Shown in pieces: positions 55,322 to 64,000 of a stretch of DNA of 64,000 bases. The position numbers and the translations under genes were made by a program. The notes beneath the pieces are model-generated. The model worked only from the letters and a program-made list of their open reading frames with translations, had not been told where the DNA came from and searched no databases. Source of the stretch: Cyrtodaria siliqua (Eukaryota > Mollusca > Bivalvia > Adapedonta > Hiatellidae); the NCBI GenBank assembly GCA_037043455.1, contig JAWPHD010011530.1:1-64000 (forward strand), given 5' to 3'. Numbering within the stretch: position 1 is the first letter of the stretch; each line of letters starts with the position of its first letter.

Positions 55322-55591
55322 ATGGAAAGTAATTTTTGTCAATTTCTTAAAATTGGATTACATAATCCATGTAAAAGCAAGCCAACAAAAGATTCCGATT
55401 ATTGCAGTTTGCATAAATATAGATTAAAAACAAGTCATGTGTTACCGTGCCTAAAATGTAAAAAAGGCACTTCCGCAAGATATCAAGTATGTGTTGGTTG
55501 TGGTGCTCATTCGATTACAATGAAACACGAATACTGGAGGTTAAAGTTGTACAACGCTGTGTGTCTCCGATTTAGATGTATTGAGGTTTAA
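55322..55591 (+). CDS. Polinton Cys-rich, probable zinc-binding protein
   Basis: 89 residues, intact, last gene before the right TIR. Cys/His pattern: FCQFLKIGLHNPC...DYCSLHKY, then LPCLKCKKG and VCVGCG, giving two possible zinc sites. The C-terminus is basic (KHEYWRLKLY). From memory a similar protein lies at this end of related elements. A regulatory or DNA-binding role is possible but not shown. Confidence 0.75.
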   Translation: MESNFCQFLKIGLHNPCKSKPTKDSDYCSLHKYRLKTSHVLPCLKCKKGTSARYQVCVGCGAHSITMKHEYWRLKLYNAVCLRFRCIEV

Positions 55592-55750
55592 ACATATTTT
55601 GTTAATTTCGTGTTTATTTGTTGATTTAACTAAAATTCTGATAACAAATCGACAAATGTGTTTTGTATTAAAGAAACATTTTATAATATTACAAAAAAAT
55701 TTAAACTTGTGTTCTTCACTACCCCTATTTTAAAAAAGTTTGTTAACCTA

Positions 55751-55972
55751 ATTGTTGATGTTTAACCTCTATTTTGTAATAAAATTTAAACATCCAAATT
55801 TAAAACATTTTCACAATTCAATCTTAAAATCATGGGTTATTTAGCGCCTGGGACATACTAAATAACCAGTTAAATCGACTTAATTTTCAGTAAACTGAAA
55901 TTATTGTGTGGTGATTTTAGATTATTTGGGGTGATTTGGTTTTGGTCCAAAACACCCATAATACATATATAT
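55751..55972 (-). repeat. Polinton right terminal inverted repeat
   Basis: Complement of the left TIR. On the plus strand it runs from GATGTTTAACCTCTATTTTG to CACCCATAATACATATATAT. It ends at 55972, followed by the flanking AGAAC. Confidence 0.92.
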
Positions 55973-55977
55973 AGAAC
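55973..55977. other. Right flanking direct repeat of the Polinton (AGAAC)
   Basis: Identical to 41373-41377, directly outside the right TIR. Confidence 0.7.
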
Positions 55978-57280
55978 CTATAAATAAAAGAGTGCCATTC
56001 TAATATTAAATTTATTAAACAAAATGGATAAAATTGCATCCAATAAGTTTTGTAAACTCAGTATTAAATAGGTATGAAAGCGAGGTTCTACTTACCACAT
56101 ACCCCAAAAATGCCACATGAAATACACATTTATAAATGTAGCTGCTTTAGTCTTCTCTGTAACACTCTGAACAGTCAGAACTCCGTAACCCCGGAATTGC
56201 CAGTTTCGGAAATCTATACACTCTTACCTGAACAGTAAAGGCCAAAATGTGATGATTTGACCTTATTTATTTTTCATGTTTATTACACTCAAACTGTATT
56301 ATGATATTTTTGTCATGGTTTTATTATACTCTCATCGCAAGTTATGTGATGGAATGATACCCCACCAATTTCTGTAAACTTTGTACCAAAAAGATTATTC
56401 CAATTGTGTATCATGACTTTTAAAAATGTATAAAGTGAATGTGTCGCAACTACCAGTTATTGGAAGTTAGAGTATGGCAGGGAGCTGAAATGGACATGCT
56501 ACAAAACAAATAGAGTATGGTTTCATCTCATTGGTTAATTTAAACACCTCAATGGGCTACACCCATCTCGATGTTTAAATTAACCAACTCAATGAAACCA
56601 TACTCTATCTATTACTTATCCGTTTGTACAAGTTGTACAGCCCCTTTAGATGTTATAATTGCCAATATCTGATTATCAAGTTACATGGCATAGTAAAATA
56701 TCTTACAATAACGTGGATTCACAGGGCTTTTTCTAGGACCCGTTCCCAATGCAAAATAGTGTATTTTGTACATGTAATGTACTGATACATCCCTTATGTT
56801 ACATACTAATCAACATAAGTAGTATGTTATTGATGTAATAGTGTTCCTAACTGTACCTATTAGGCTATTACCTCATCGCAACTTACAAGATTTTGACGTA
56901 AACAATTCCCTATTGGCCATTTTATCGAAGAAAAGAATCCCAATTTGGTCATTTTTCACGACAGAAATTACACACATTTACAAGGGTCATTTTTCCTTAA
57001 ACACCTGGAAAAAGCCATCAATCAGTTTTGTATGTACTATCCTTACAATATAGAATTGCCATGAAATAAACTGTGATTTTTTTAGCATTTTTTACGAAAT
57101 AAATTTTAGGTCTGAATCCATTTTTTTTAATTTTATGGCTGAACTATTTTTAGCTATATATGTTAAGCTATATAGAATTAAATCATAAGCAACTACAAAT
57201 GCAAGTTAGGTATTAATATTAATATCCAGCACAATTATTCACAAACACCATTTAAGACTATTGAACTTAGCAAAATGCAG
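55978..57280. other. Non-coding stretch right of the Polinton
   Basis: AT-rich, no gene supported. The frame at 56841-57053 has no recognisable domain. It contains the long hairpin listed separately. Confidence 0.5.
56511..56607. repeat. Long hairpin (about 36-bp arms)
   Basis: TAGAGTATGGTTTCAT at 56511 and ATGAAACCATACTCTA at 56592 are exact complements. Pairing continues through GGTTAATTTAAACA after one 4-base internal mismatch. The inner part (ATGGGCTACACCCAT) can pair again, giving a nearly continuous stem of 97 bp. Confidence 0.85.
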
Positions 57281-57284
57281 TTGT

Positions 57285-57575
57285 TGCGTTGACTTTTTTC
57301 TGTGCAACAACTCCGTAAGTGCAACAACTCCGTAAGCGCACTTTTCAGCGCACAAAGTCACTATGATTTAATTATTATCATTAACTCATTTAAAAAATAG
57401 TTTTAATATAAATATCATAAAAGAATGACCATAATAAAGGTATATTACACTTAAATCTAAGGCAATGTCTTTATATGTACCATTGTGAAGGAAAAAAACA
57501 GTTTTTTGTCTCCCCTAAACAATTTACCAAAGTGCACTTACGGAGTTATTGCGTTGATGGGACGATATCTTCATG
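57285..57575. mobile_element. MITE-like element, copy 2
   Basis: CAACAACTCCGTAAGTGCAA and a second copy of the phrase at 57305-57345 face CACTTACGGAGTTATTGCGTTGATGGGACGATAT at 57536. The last part is the exact reverse complement of 37556-37583. No ORF; about 260 bp between the inverted ends. Confidence 0.65.
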
Positions 57576-59280
57576 ACTGGATTTTTTAAATAATCTCAAA
57601 TACTTGCGCTGAGAAAATTGAATTTAAACTGAAAATGATTCTTTACTACCGATGATTCTATACTCCCCAATGCACTGTATATCATTACCTATTGACAGAT
57701 AAACAGAGAAACTCATGCTTTGAACCTTATTCAACAGTTTGATATCATGGTCAGCAAAGTGTTTAGGTATGAAAGCACTAATTATTTTCCCCATAGACAC
57801 CAATGTTAAAGTGTCACATATTAATGATTTGCTGCAAATTCAACTGGGTGTTGGGTAATGCAGCAGTGTAATGTTCATAATCGACTGTTTTCATTGCTCA
57901 CAAAGTGTAAGCATAGAGTCGAAATTTCGAAAATGTTCATCAGTGATTCAGTAAAACCTATTAATACGCTTCTTATGCATATAACCACAAAATCGAATAG
58001 AAATGGCCAGTTTTCCCCTACTTATTTCCATCGAAAAAGGAGGGATTACTTTGTATTATAGGAACTACATTCGATACACCCCGGAGGTTTACATGTAATT
58101 GGTGGTTGTAAACCTTTAGCATACGCCTATAGTTAGCATGGTACTTGAAATTATCTTGAATTACCTCCCTTAGTAGTAATTTCTCCATGTACCATAAAAA
58201 ATCCATAAAACGAACAATGAACGAATTATAATCAAAGCAAATTATTTACATTTACACAGAGATATCAAGGCAACCGACATCACCAACGAACAACACGGTA
58301 TGGACACATTATGTTTAAATGGCTTACTGTTAACATTATATAGTTTAATTAATGTGTTTTGTTACGAATGTTCAGTAGGTCATATACCACTATTGCATTT
58401 CCTATAGGCATCCATTATAGCCTTTTGACCTAGAACCTAGGCTAGCGCTAGAATGTTAAACCTTTTAGCCAAATCTGGCTAAAGCCCTAAACATTCCTTT
58501 AGCCAGATTAGAAAGTCTTTAACGTTAGCCAGACTTTTGCCGAGATATTTTTTAACGAATTGGAGGCGCTAAAACTTCGCGTTTGCGTACACATCAACAG
58601 TTAGTTAAAAAAGTATGCGTTATTAACCTACATGTATATGGTATCAATATGTCCACATCATATGCATTCTGCTTTAGTGCTTACAATAACTTATAATAGT
58701 GGAGCTGTAAAATATCCAAAAGTTTTAAAAATTGTATTTACTTTAATGCTATTTTAATTTTTAAAAATTGTCGACTGAAATTTAAGAAAGGACAGAATGA
58801 ATGCATGGATATAATAAGAAAATATAAAAATACAGACTCTTGTTACCATTGATTAGACCATTTAGTATTTTCATTAAATGTATTTATTTAAAAATGTAAG
58901 GCTAAGCTGAGGCATATAAAAAAGTTCAACTAACAGGAGTTCCAACTAGAAAGATCGCGGCACTGCATTGTAAGACAAAATTCAGAAGTGCTACATACAC
59001 CACGAATATCATGCACAGAGTAAGTAATAAAAGCCACTTCATTATAAAATTGTACCAATATTGTGAGTAAGCGCAACTTTCGTATTTGTTCATGTTGATT
59101 GTTCAACCATAAATTATCCCAATTCAGAGACAGCCGATCAAACATCGGTTCACACTTGCCATTGTTCCAGTTTACGCTACCGTGTGTACAACTAATTAGT
59201 CTTAACAGTGATCGTAAAGTTCAAAAACACCGACGGCATCTTTACCTTTTTAATTCGTAAGCAAACTTTGTGTTTAGAAA
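57576..59280. other. Non-coding stretch
   Basis: No gene supported. 58450-58560 has alternating TTAGCCA and TGGCTAA phrases, a small local inverted-repeat cluster. ORFs at 57858-58061, 58018-58206 and 58930-59145 lack domains. Confidence 0.5.
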
Positions 59281-59290
59281 AGCCATTTTA

Positions 59291-59308
59291 GCCGCTAGAG
59301 GGCGCCAC
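59291..59308 (+). promoter_or_regulatory. CTCF-like motif
   Basis: GCCGCTAGAGGGCGCCAC fits the core of the CTCF consensus (CC-x-C-x-AG-R-K-GGCGC). It is a single good match in an otherwise unannotated, locally GC-richer patch (59280-59420) that also holds GGGCGG at 59413. Function is not shown. Confidence 0.45.
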
Positions 59309-59309
59309 G

Positions 59310-60285
59310 TTATTTTTAATGTTTTACCCGGCTCGATAACGCAGTTAAATATGTGGATAATATTGAGCGCGGGGTCTCAAACCAGTTGATTGACAGCAAG
59401 AGTCGGAACAGTGGGCGGAGTCTATCGCACATCGACAATTTGACTGCGGTCTTCAATAAACACTGCGATAATTAGTTTATCAGTCCAGATAATTGATTGT
59501 CGCTAATTAGCTAACAACACCCAGCGGGGTAGTGGCTTATAGACAGTGAAAGACTTTGTGTATTAGAATTCGGGATTTTCCTAGATTGTAGACAAAATCT
59601 GTCGGAAATTTGGATTCGCCAGACGGCCGATGTCTGGCAAATTATTTGATATGTATTTCTTACGATTTTCATTCGCCAGTTCGGGTTTCTTTTCGCCTAT
59701 GGCGATTTGGCGAATGGTTAACGCGAGCCTAGACAACCCCTATTCCTCTATCAGAACGGATGATAAAACCTAACTTTTTTTAAAGAACTATCTTAGAGGC
59801 ACTCAAAAATAACCAGAAAATTGGGAGTATTGTAATACTTTCACTTTCAGCCTCTAATATTGCACTGAAGGTGGGCACCCCCAGACTGGCAGTGAATATT
59901 TTTTCTTTTTGCAAATATACTCTCAGTACAATTGTACCCATAAAAATGCAAATTTCAGTCAAAATTTCCTAAATGAATTTCCAAAATTTCCTAAATGTTT
60001 TATGTTGGAAATATATTTTTTGGACGTTTTATGGGATTTGTTATGATTTGGATAATTTAATCCAATCAGAATCTACCTTACAATCTGACTATATGCCCTT
60101 ATAGACCCTATACTTTTTTCAACCAAGCAGAAGCCCAAAATCAATAGTGGTATGTGACCAGTAGGTAGAATCAGGATAATCCATCCCGTGAAACTGATAA
60201 TTCGTTTAAATTGATTTTATGAAATTAATGAATAATACAGCACAAACAAATAACGACCTTCTTTAAGTCACCATAAACTATTTAA
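59310..60285. other. Non-coding stretch, possible promoter-proximal DNA
   Basis: No gene. Contains CAGTGGGCGGAGTC (59411), and TTCGCCAG and GGCGATTTGGCGAATGG phrases (59668-59716) arranged as imperfect inverted repeats. The frame at 59780-59962 has no domain. Confidence 0.4.
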
Positions 60286-60289
60286 TTGT

Positions 60290-60903
60290 GTGTGCATCAG
60301 CCTAGAAATATACACAACTTTACATGTATGGACTTATTCAAGTTGGTCGAATATCTTTAAAAAAAAAAAAGATCAAACAAATGGATGGGATATGTTCAAC
60401 CAAATGCATATTTTAGGCATGTGCAATGTCAACCATATAGAACATGATAGTACAGGCAACGTCAGGACGCGGTCGCTAAGCCCTGTTGCTGTAACTCGAG
60501 TATCAAAACTTACTTGTTTTCCGAACATACTATGCGATTTTTATTTTTCGTCAGCTTTCGCTCCACCATTTTCAGTCCAACATCAAATGAAGTGCAAAGT
60601 TTTAGGCAAACAAAGTGGAAGACCAGTCAATTTCTTATTGATATACACACCCAGTATGATCCTGAGTGTAGCAAGAATTGTACGTGTTTTCACGAATGTA
60701 TGCATGTAGCATGTCTACGGAACGTTGACCAAACAAAACCCGAGAATTGTCTTTCTCAGTCGACACATCAAAGTCTTGCATGTTTTCATGGGCAAAGACA
60801 CACTACACGTGAATTTGTTTTTGTTCGAGTTGGAAAAATATTTCCTCATGTTTTCAGAGCCAAGTTGCTTCCTAAGTTAGGTCAGTTGTTATTCAATGAT
60901 TAA
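60290..60903 (+). CDS. Two overlapping open frames, uncertain
   Basis: 60290-60709 (139 codons) and 60514-60903 (129 codons) overlap in different frames. The second is Cys/His-rich near its middle (CSKNCTCFHECMHVACL) but matches no family I know. It could be a decayed exon with a frameshift near 60530-60700, or chance. It ends just before a SINE. Confidence 0.2.
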
Positions 60904-60912
60904 CCTTTAATG

Positions 60913-61165
60913 AAGCGTCTCCGTGGCCGAATGGTTAACTATGCTGCGTTGTAAATCTTCGCCTCTCACCGCTGCGGGTTCGAATCCCACTGGGAGCTCG
61001 ATTTGTAAGTGAGGAAGTGTTGATTTTTTATGGTTTGCGGGGGCTGTACAGTACTGGTTTTACCAAGGAAAAGTGGGTGTTCTGCCTCCACCACAAACAA
61101 TCGACCCCGTCATATATAACCAGTACATGTGTTGAAAATGACGTAACACCATAAAAAACAAACAA
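60913..61165 (+). mobile_element. tRNA-derived SINE
   Basis: A box TGGCCGAATGGTTAACTATG (60922) and B box GGGTTCGAATCCC (60976) form a Ser/Leu-like tRNA head. The body has CTGGTTTTACCAAGGAAAAG and CTGCCTCCACCACAAAC, and the tail AACACCATAAAAAACAAACAAA. It shares its 3' body with 41040-41170 and 19060-19190. It is the most complete SINE of the window. Confidence 0.85.
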
Positions 61166-61706
61166 ATCAGCCGGTTTATATAACCAGTTGTTTCATACTC
61201 GTTGACGTTGGCAACCGGTCACGTGCATGTTATTCAAAAGCAACTAAATGGAATGTGAAATTCCTTTTTTTTTCAGGTGGTGGTAATAACCGAAGTTAAA
61301 GATCGACTGTTTAGTATATACTTATAAAAAGAGCAACACTAATTCCAGCGAAAACAAGACGCTTTCCATGAGGATGAAATTATGCATAAAAGTACGGTCG
61401 ATTGCACAGCCATACATCGTGCTGAATTAAATTACAAGGTCAACACTTCGTGCATACTACCTGTCGTTATGTGTGGAAATTCAACTGACATTACGGTAGT
61501 AAAAGGGACAGGGAGTCTGGTGTGTTAGATTGTAACAAGACTATAATTATATAAATAAAAAATACAGAACAGAAAATCGGTATAACAGGCAAGCGCAGTG
61601 TTATATGTGCGTAGGGCCTACTGCAGTAAAGCATTGTTTACACGCCCACAGTAGTAAACATCGTGTACGCTCAAAGTACTGTAAACAATAAACGTTTTAA
61701 TTCCAG
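61166..61706. other. Non-coding stretch upstream of the zinc-finger exon
   Basis: No ORF. It probably holds an intron, ending at the acceptor TTTTAATTCCAG (61695-61706). 61640-61690 has CATTGTTTACACGCCCACAG and AGTACTGTAAACAAT, which are partly inverted. Confidence 0.5.
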
Positions 61707-62930
61707 AAAAGGCATATCACGTCATCAAAATTAAACCTACACAGCCGTATACACACCCACAAGAAACCTTTCAATTGTGCAGAGTACGACATGTCATGCC
61801 AAAGGCCATTTACGTGTACTGAATGTGACAAGAAATTCAAACGTAGTGTCGATGCTGAAAATCACATGCGTGCACACAGGGGCGAGAAGCCGTTCATGTG
61901 TGATGTATGTAACAAGTCATTCACCCTTAAACATCACCGCAATAAACACATGTTAATACACACTGGCGAGAAGCCGCATACATGCACAGTATGTAATGAA
62001 TCATTCACACAACTAGGAAGTCGCAATTGCCACATGTTAATACACACTGGCGAGAAACCGCATACATGTATAGTATGTGATAAATCATTCACACAGCGAG
62101 GAAGTCTCAATAAACACATGTTAGTACACACTGGCGAGAAGCCGTATAAATGTACAGTATGTGATAAATCATTCACACAACAAGGAAGTCTCAATAAACA
62201 CATGTTAACACACACTGGCGAGAGGCCGTTTACATGTACAGTTTGTGAAAAGTCATTTACAGAACTAGGCAGTCTCGATAGGCACAAGTTAATACACACT
62301 GGGGAGAAGCGGCATACATGTAGTGAATGTGATAAATTATTCCGAGACATAGGAAGTCTCAATAAACACATGCTAAGGCACACCGGCGTGAAGACGCATA
62401 AATGTACAGTATGTGATAAATCATTCACAAACCTAGGAAATCTCAATTGGCACATGCTAATACACACAGGAGAGAAGCCGCATACATGTACAGTATGTGC
62501 TAAAGCATTCACACAAATAGGAAATCTCAATAGACACATGTTAGTACACTCCGGAGAGAAGTCGCATACATGTACACAATGTGTTAAATCATTCAAACAT
62601 CTAGGAAGTCTCAGTAAACACATGTTAATACACACAGGAGAGAAGCCACATTCATGTACAGAATGTGATAAATCATTCAATCAACCAGGAAATCTCAACA
62701 TACATATGTTAATACACTCTGGCGAGAAACCGCATACATGTATAGTATGTGATAAATCATTCACACAGCGAGGAAGTCTCAATAAACACATGTTAATACA
62801 CTCTGGCGAGAAGCCGTATAAATGTATAGTTTGTGAAAAGTCATTTACACAACTAGGAAATTTCTATAGGCACAAGTTAATACACACTGGGGAGAAGCCA
62901 CATACATGTAGTGAATGTGATAAATTATAG
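61707..62930 (+). CDS. C2H2 zinc-finger protein exon, 13 complete fingers
   Basis: The first complete ATG is at 61791, but the frame is open and already finger-like from 61707 (helix end LNLHSRIHT, then KKPFNC). That is exactly one 84-nt finger length after a splice acceptor, so an upstream exon is likely. From 61791 there are 13 complete fingers (C-x2-C-x12-H-x3-H, linkers HTGEKP) and a 14th cut after CSECDKL by TAG at 62928-62930. The helices are QRGSLNK-like and repetitive, suggesting recent duplication: fingers 4-7 resemble 12-14 with a spacing of 672 nt (8 fingers). Such proteins bind DNA; the target is unknown. An apparent 10-bp deletion near 62924 breaks the frame. Confidence 0.85.
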   Translation, partial: KRHITSSKLNLHSRIHTHKKPFNCAEYDMSCQRPFTCTECDKKFKRSVDAENHMRAHRGEKPFMCDVCNKSFTLKHHRNKHMLIHTGEKPHTCTVCNESFTQLGSRNCHMLIHTGEKPHTCIVCDKSFTQRGSLNKHMLVHTGEKPYKCTVCDKSFTQQGSLNKHMLTHTGERPFTCTVCEKSFTELGSLDRHKLIHTGEKRHTCSECDKLFRDIGSLNKHMLRHTGVKTHKCTVCDKSFTNLGNLNWHMLIHTGEKPHTCTVCAKAFTQIGNLNRHMLVHSGEKSHTCTQCVKSFKHLGSLSKHMLIHTGEKPHSCTECDKSFNQPGNLNIHMLIHSGEKPHTCIVCDKSFTQRGSLNKHMLIHSGEKPYKCIVCEKSFTQLGNFYRHKLIHTGEKPHTCSECDKL

Positions 62931-63990
62931 GAAGTCTCAATAAACACATGCTAAGGCAGACTGGCGTGAAGCCGATACATGTACAGTATGTGATAAATCA
63001 TTCACACAGCTAGGACATCTCACTGAACACATGTTAATGCACACAGGAGAGAAGCTGCAAACATGTACAGTATGAGATAAATCAATGAACACATGTTAAT
63101 ACACAGTGGAGAAAAGCCATTAATTTGTACAGTTGGTAACAAGGTGTTTAGCCATCGAGACATACGCAACAAACGCAACTTAATACAAACAGATGAAAAG
63201 CCGTTTACCTGTGCTGTATGTAACAATGCATGTTCACGTAGAAATCACCTCAATGAACACATGTTAATACGAGAGAAGCCATCAATTTTTACAGTAGGTA
63301 ACAAGATGTTTAGTCATAGAAAAAATAACAGTAAGGACACCTTAATACATACCGGTGAAAAGCCGTTTACATGTACTGTATGTAATTTGTCATTTACACA
63401 TAGAAATCCCCTCATTGAAAACATGTTAGTTAATGCACACTGGAGAGAAGTCATATACGTGTACAGAGTGAACGAAATCATTCATACAACAAGGACATCT
63501 CAATATGAACATGCTGATACACACTGGCGAGAAACGCCATACATGTGGAGAACGTGATAAATCATTCACAGTGATAGGAAATCTCAATAAACACATGTTA
63601 ATACACACAAGAGAAGTCATTTACGTGTACGGTATGTAACAAGAAATTGAAACATCGAATAAATTTCAAATTTCACGTGTTAAAACACACAGGACACAGG
63701 ACCGAAGTCATAGTCATGTATAGTATGTGCCAAGGCATTCACTCAACGAGAAAGTAGCATGATGCACATGCTAATACATGTTGTATGAAAACCGTATACG
63801 TGTACTTTAGGTAATAGATATTCACTCAGGGATGAAGTCTCCATAGCATCTGATTTTACATACTCGCTGCATACTAAAAGCTTCACGTGTCTGTGTATAA
63901 ACAAGTAGTTGCAAGTACATCAACCACATGCGTATTCACACCGGCGAGTTGTTCAAGTGAAGGAAGTGTGGCATGCCATTTATACACTCT
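62931..63990 (+). pseudogene. Degenerate downstream part of the zinc-finger array
   Basis: Finger-like repeats continue to about 63980 but in changing frames. 63093-63557 contains several fingers with lost cysteines (CTVGNK, FTVGNK in place of C-x2-C). Further pieces near 63430-63760 show linker and helix remnants (HMLIHT, THWRE). An in-frame TGA lies near 63075. About ten fingers can be traced. Either the array decayed after the apparent 62924 deletion, or it is a separate dead array. Confidence 0.75.
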
Positions 63991-64000
63991 CAAAACAGAT

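Larger units (their letters stand above)
41378..55972. mobile_element. Polinton/Maverick (adintovirus-like) element, 14.6 kb, inactivated
   Basis: TIRs of about 225 bp bound a compact block of about 16 genes. It includes the Polinton hallmark set: protein-primed family B polymerase, RVE-type integrase, A32-like packaging ATPase, double jelly-roll major capsid protein and single jelly-roll minor capsid protein. Genes are in divergent and convergent clusters with AT-rich gaps of 10-70 bp and several overlaps. No LTR, RT or host-type intron is present. All five hallmark genes carry stops or frameshifts. Naming as Polinton rests on PolB plus integrase plus capsid genes between TIRs. Confidence 0.95.

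Noticed and set aside
41378..55972. LTR retrotransposon or retrovirus as the source of the integrase
   Set aside because: There are no LTRs, RT or gag; the integrase sits with PolB, capsid and ATPase genes between inverted repeats.
60922..60995. Possible tRNA-Ser or tRNA-Leu gene
   Set aside because: It has good boxes but continues directly into a SINE body with an A-rich tail, so it is a SINE head.
61934..62680. 248-codon minus-strand ORF
   Set aside because: Antisense to the zinc-finger array; its regular 28-residue period mirrors the fingers.

Overview
The window looks like a repeat-dense, AT-rich piece of an invertebrate nuclear genome. A lophotrochozoan such as a bivalve mollusc fits best. 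This is an inference from the tRNA-derived SINEs with a shared 3' body, the non-LTR retrotransposons, the C2H2 zinc-finger array and a Polinton/Maverick with a marine-invertebrate-type gene set. No rRNA gene, intact tRNA gene or CRISPR array was found.

Layout. 1-2305 is a satellite built on a 32-bp monomer. Its core is a 64-bp dimer (a higher-order repeat), and a divergent block of about ten monomers appears on both sides of the core. 2310-4410 is a 5'-truncated LINE (reverse transcriptase, RNase H, zinc knuckle). 6184-10925 is a second LINE on the minus strand, interrupted by a SINE and by three poly-C/CA tracts that separate duplicated pieces of its own coding sequence. 13465-18799 is a nearly complete hAT-type DNA transposon with 13-bp TIRs, a 5-bp target duplication and a three-exon transposase carrying one frameshift. 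18800-25690 holds SINE bodies, tandem repeats, two perfect palindromes and a LINE 5' remnant. 27050-34190 is a third LINE on the minus strand, split by about 2.6 kb of tandem repeats. 35200-39840 holds a 320-bp tandem repeat and an inverted copy of it.

41378-55972 is the most interesting object: a 14.6-kb Polinton/Maverick (virus-like, adintovirus-type) element with TIRs of about 225 bp and a 5-bp flanking direct repeat AGAAC. It encodes a protein-primed family B DNA polymerase, a retroviral-type integrase, an A32-like packaging ATPase, a double jelly-roll major capsid protein and a single jelly-roll minor capsid protein. It also carries about ten small proteins (membrane, coiled-coil, Cys-rich) of unknown role. 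Genes run in compact divergent and convergent pairs with 16-20 nt overlaps. Every large gene is broken by stops or frameshifts, so this copy is a dead relic, while most of the small ORFs remain open. The polymerase has an unusual in-frame triplication near its C-terminus. I found no adenain-like maturation protease.

55978-64000 returns to non-coding DNA with a MITE, a long hairpin, a CTCF-like motif and a SINE. It ends in a C2H2 zinc-finger gene with 13 complete intact fingers, whose frame is then lost by an apparent 10-bp deletion; the array downstream is degenerate. Single-copy host genes are otherwise absent. Almost everything recognisable is mobile or tandemly repeated.
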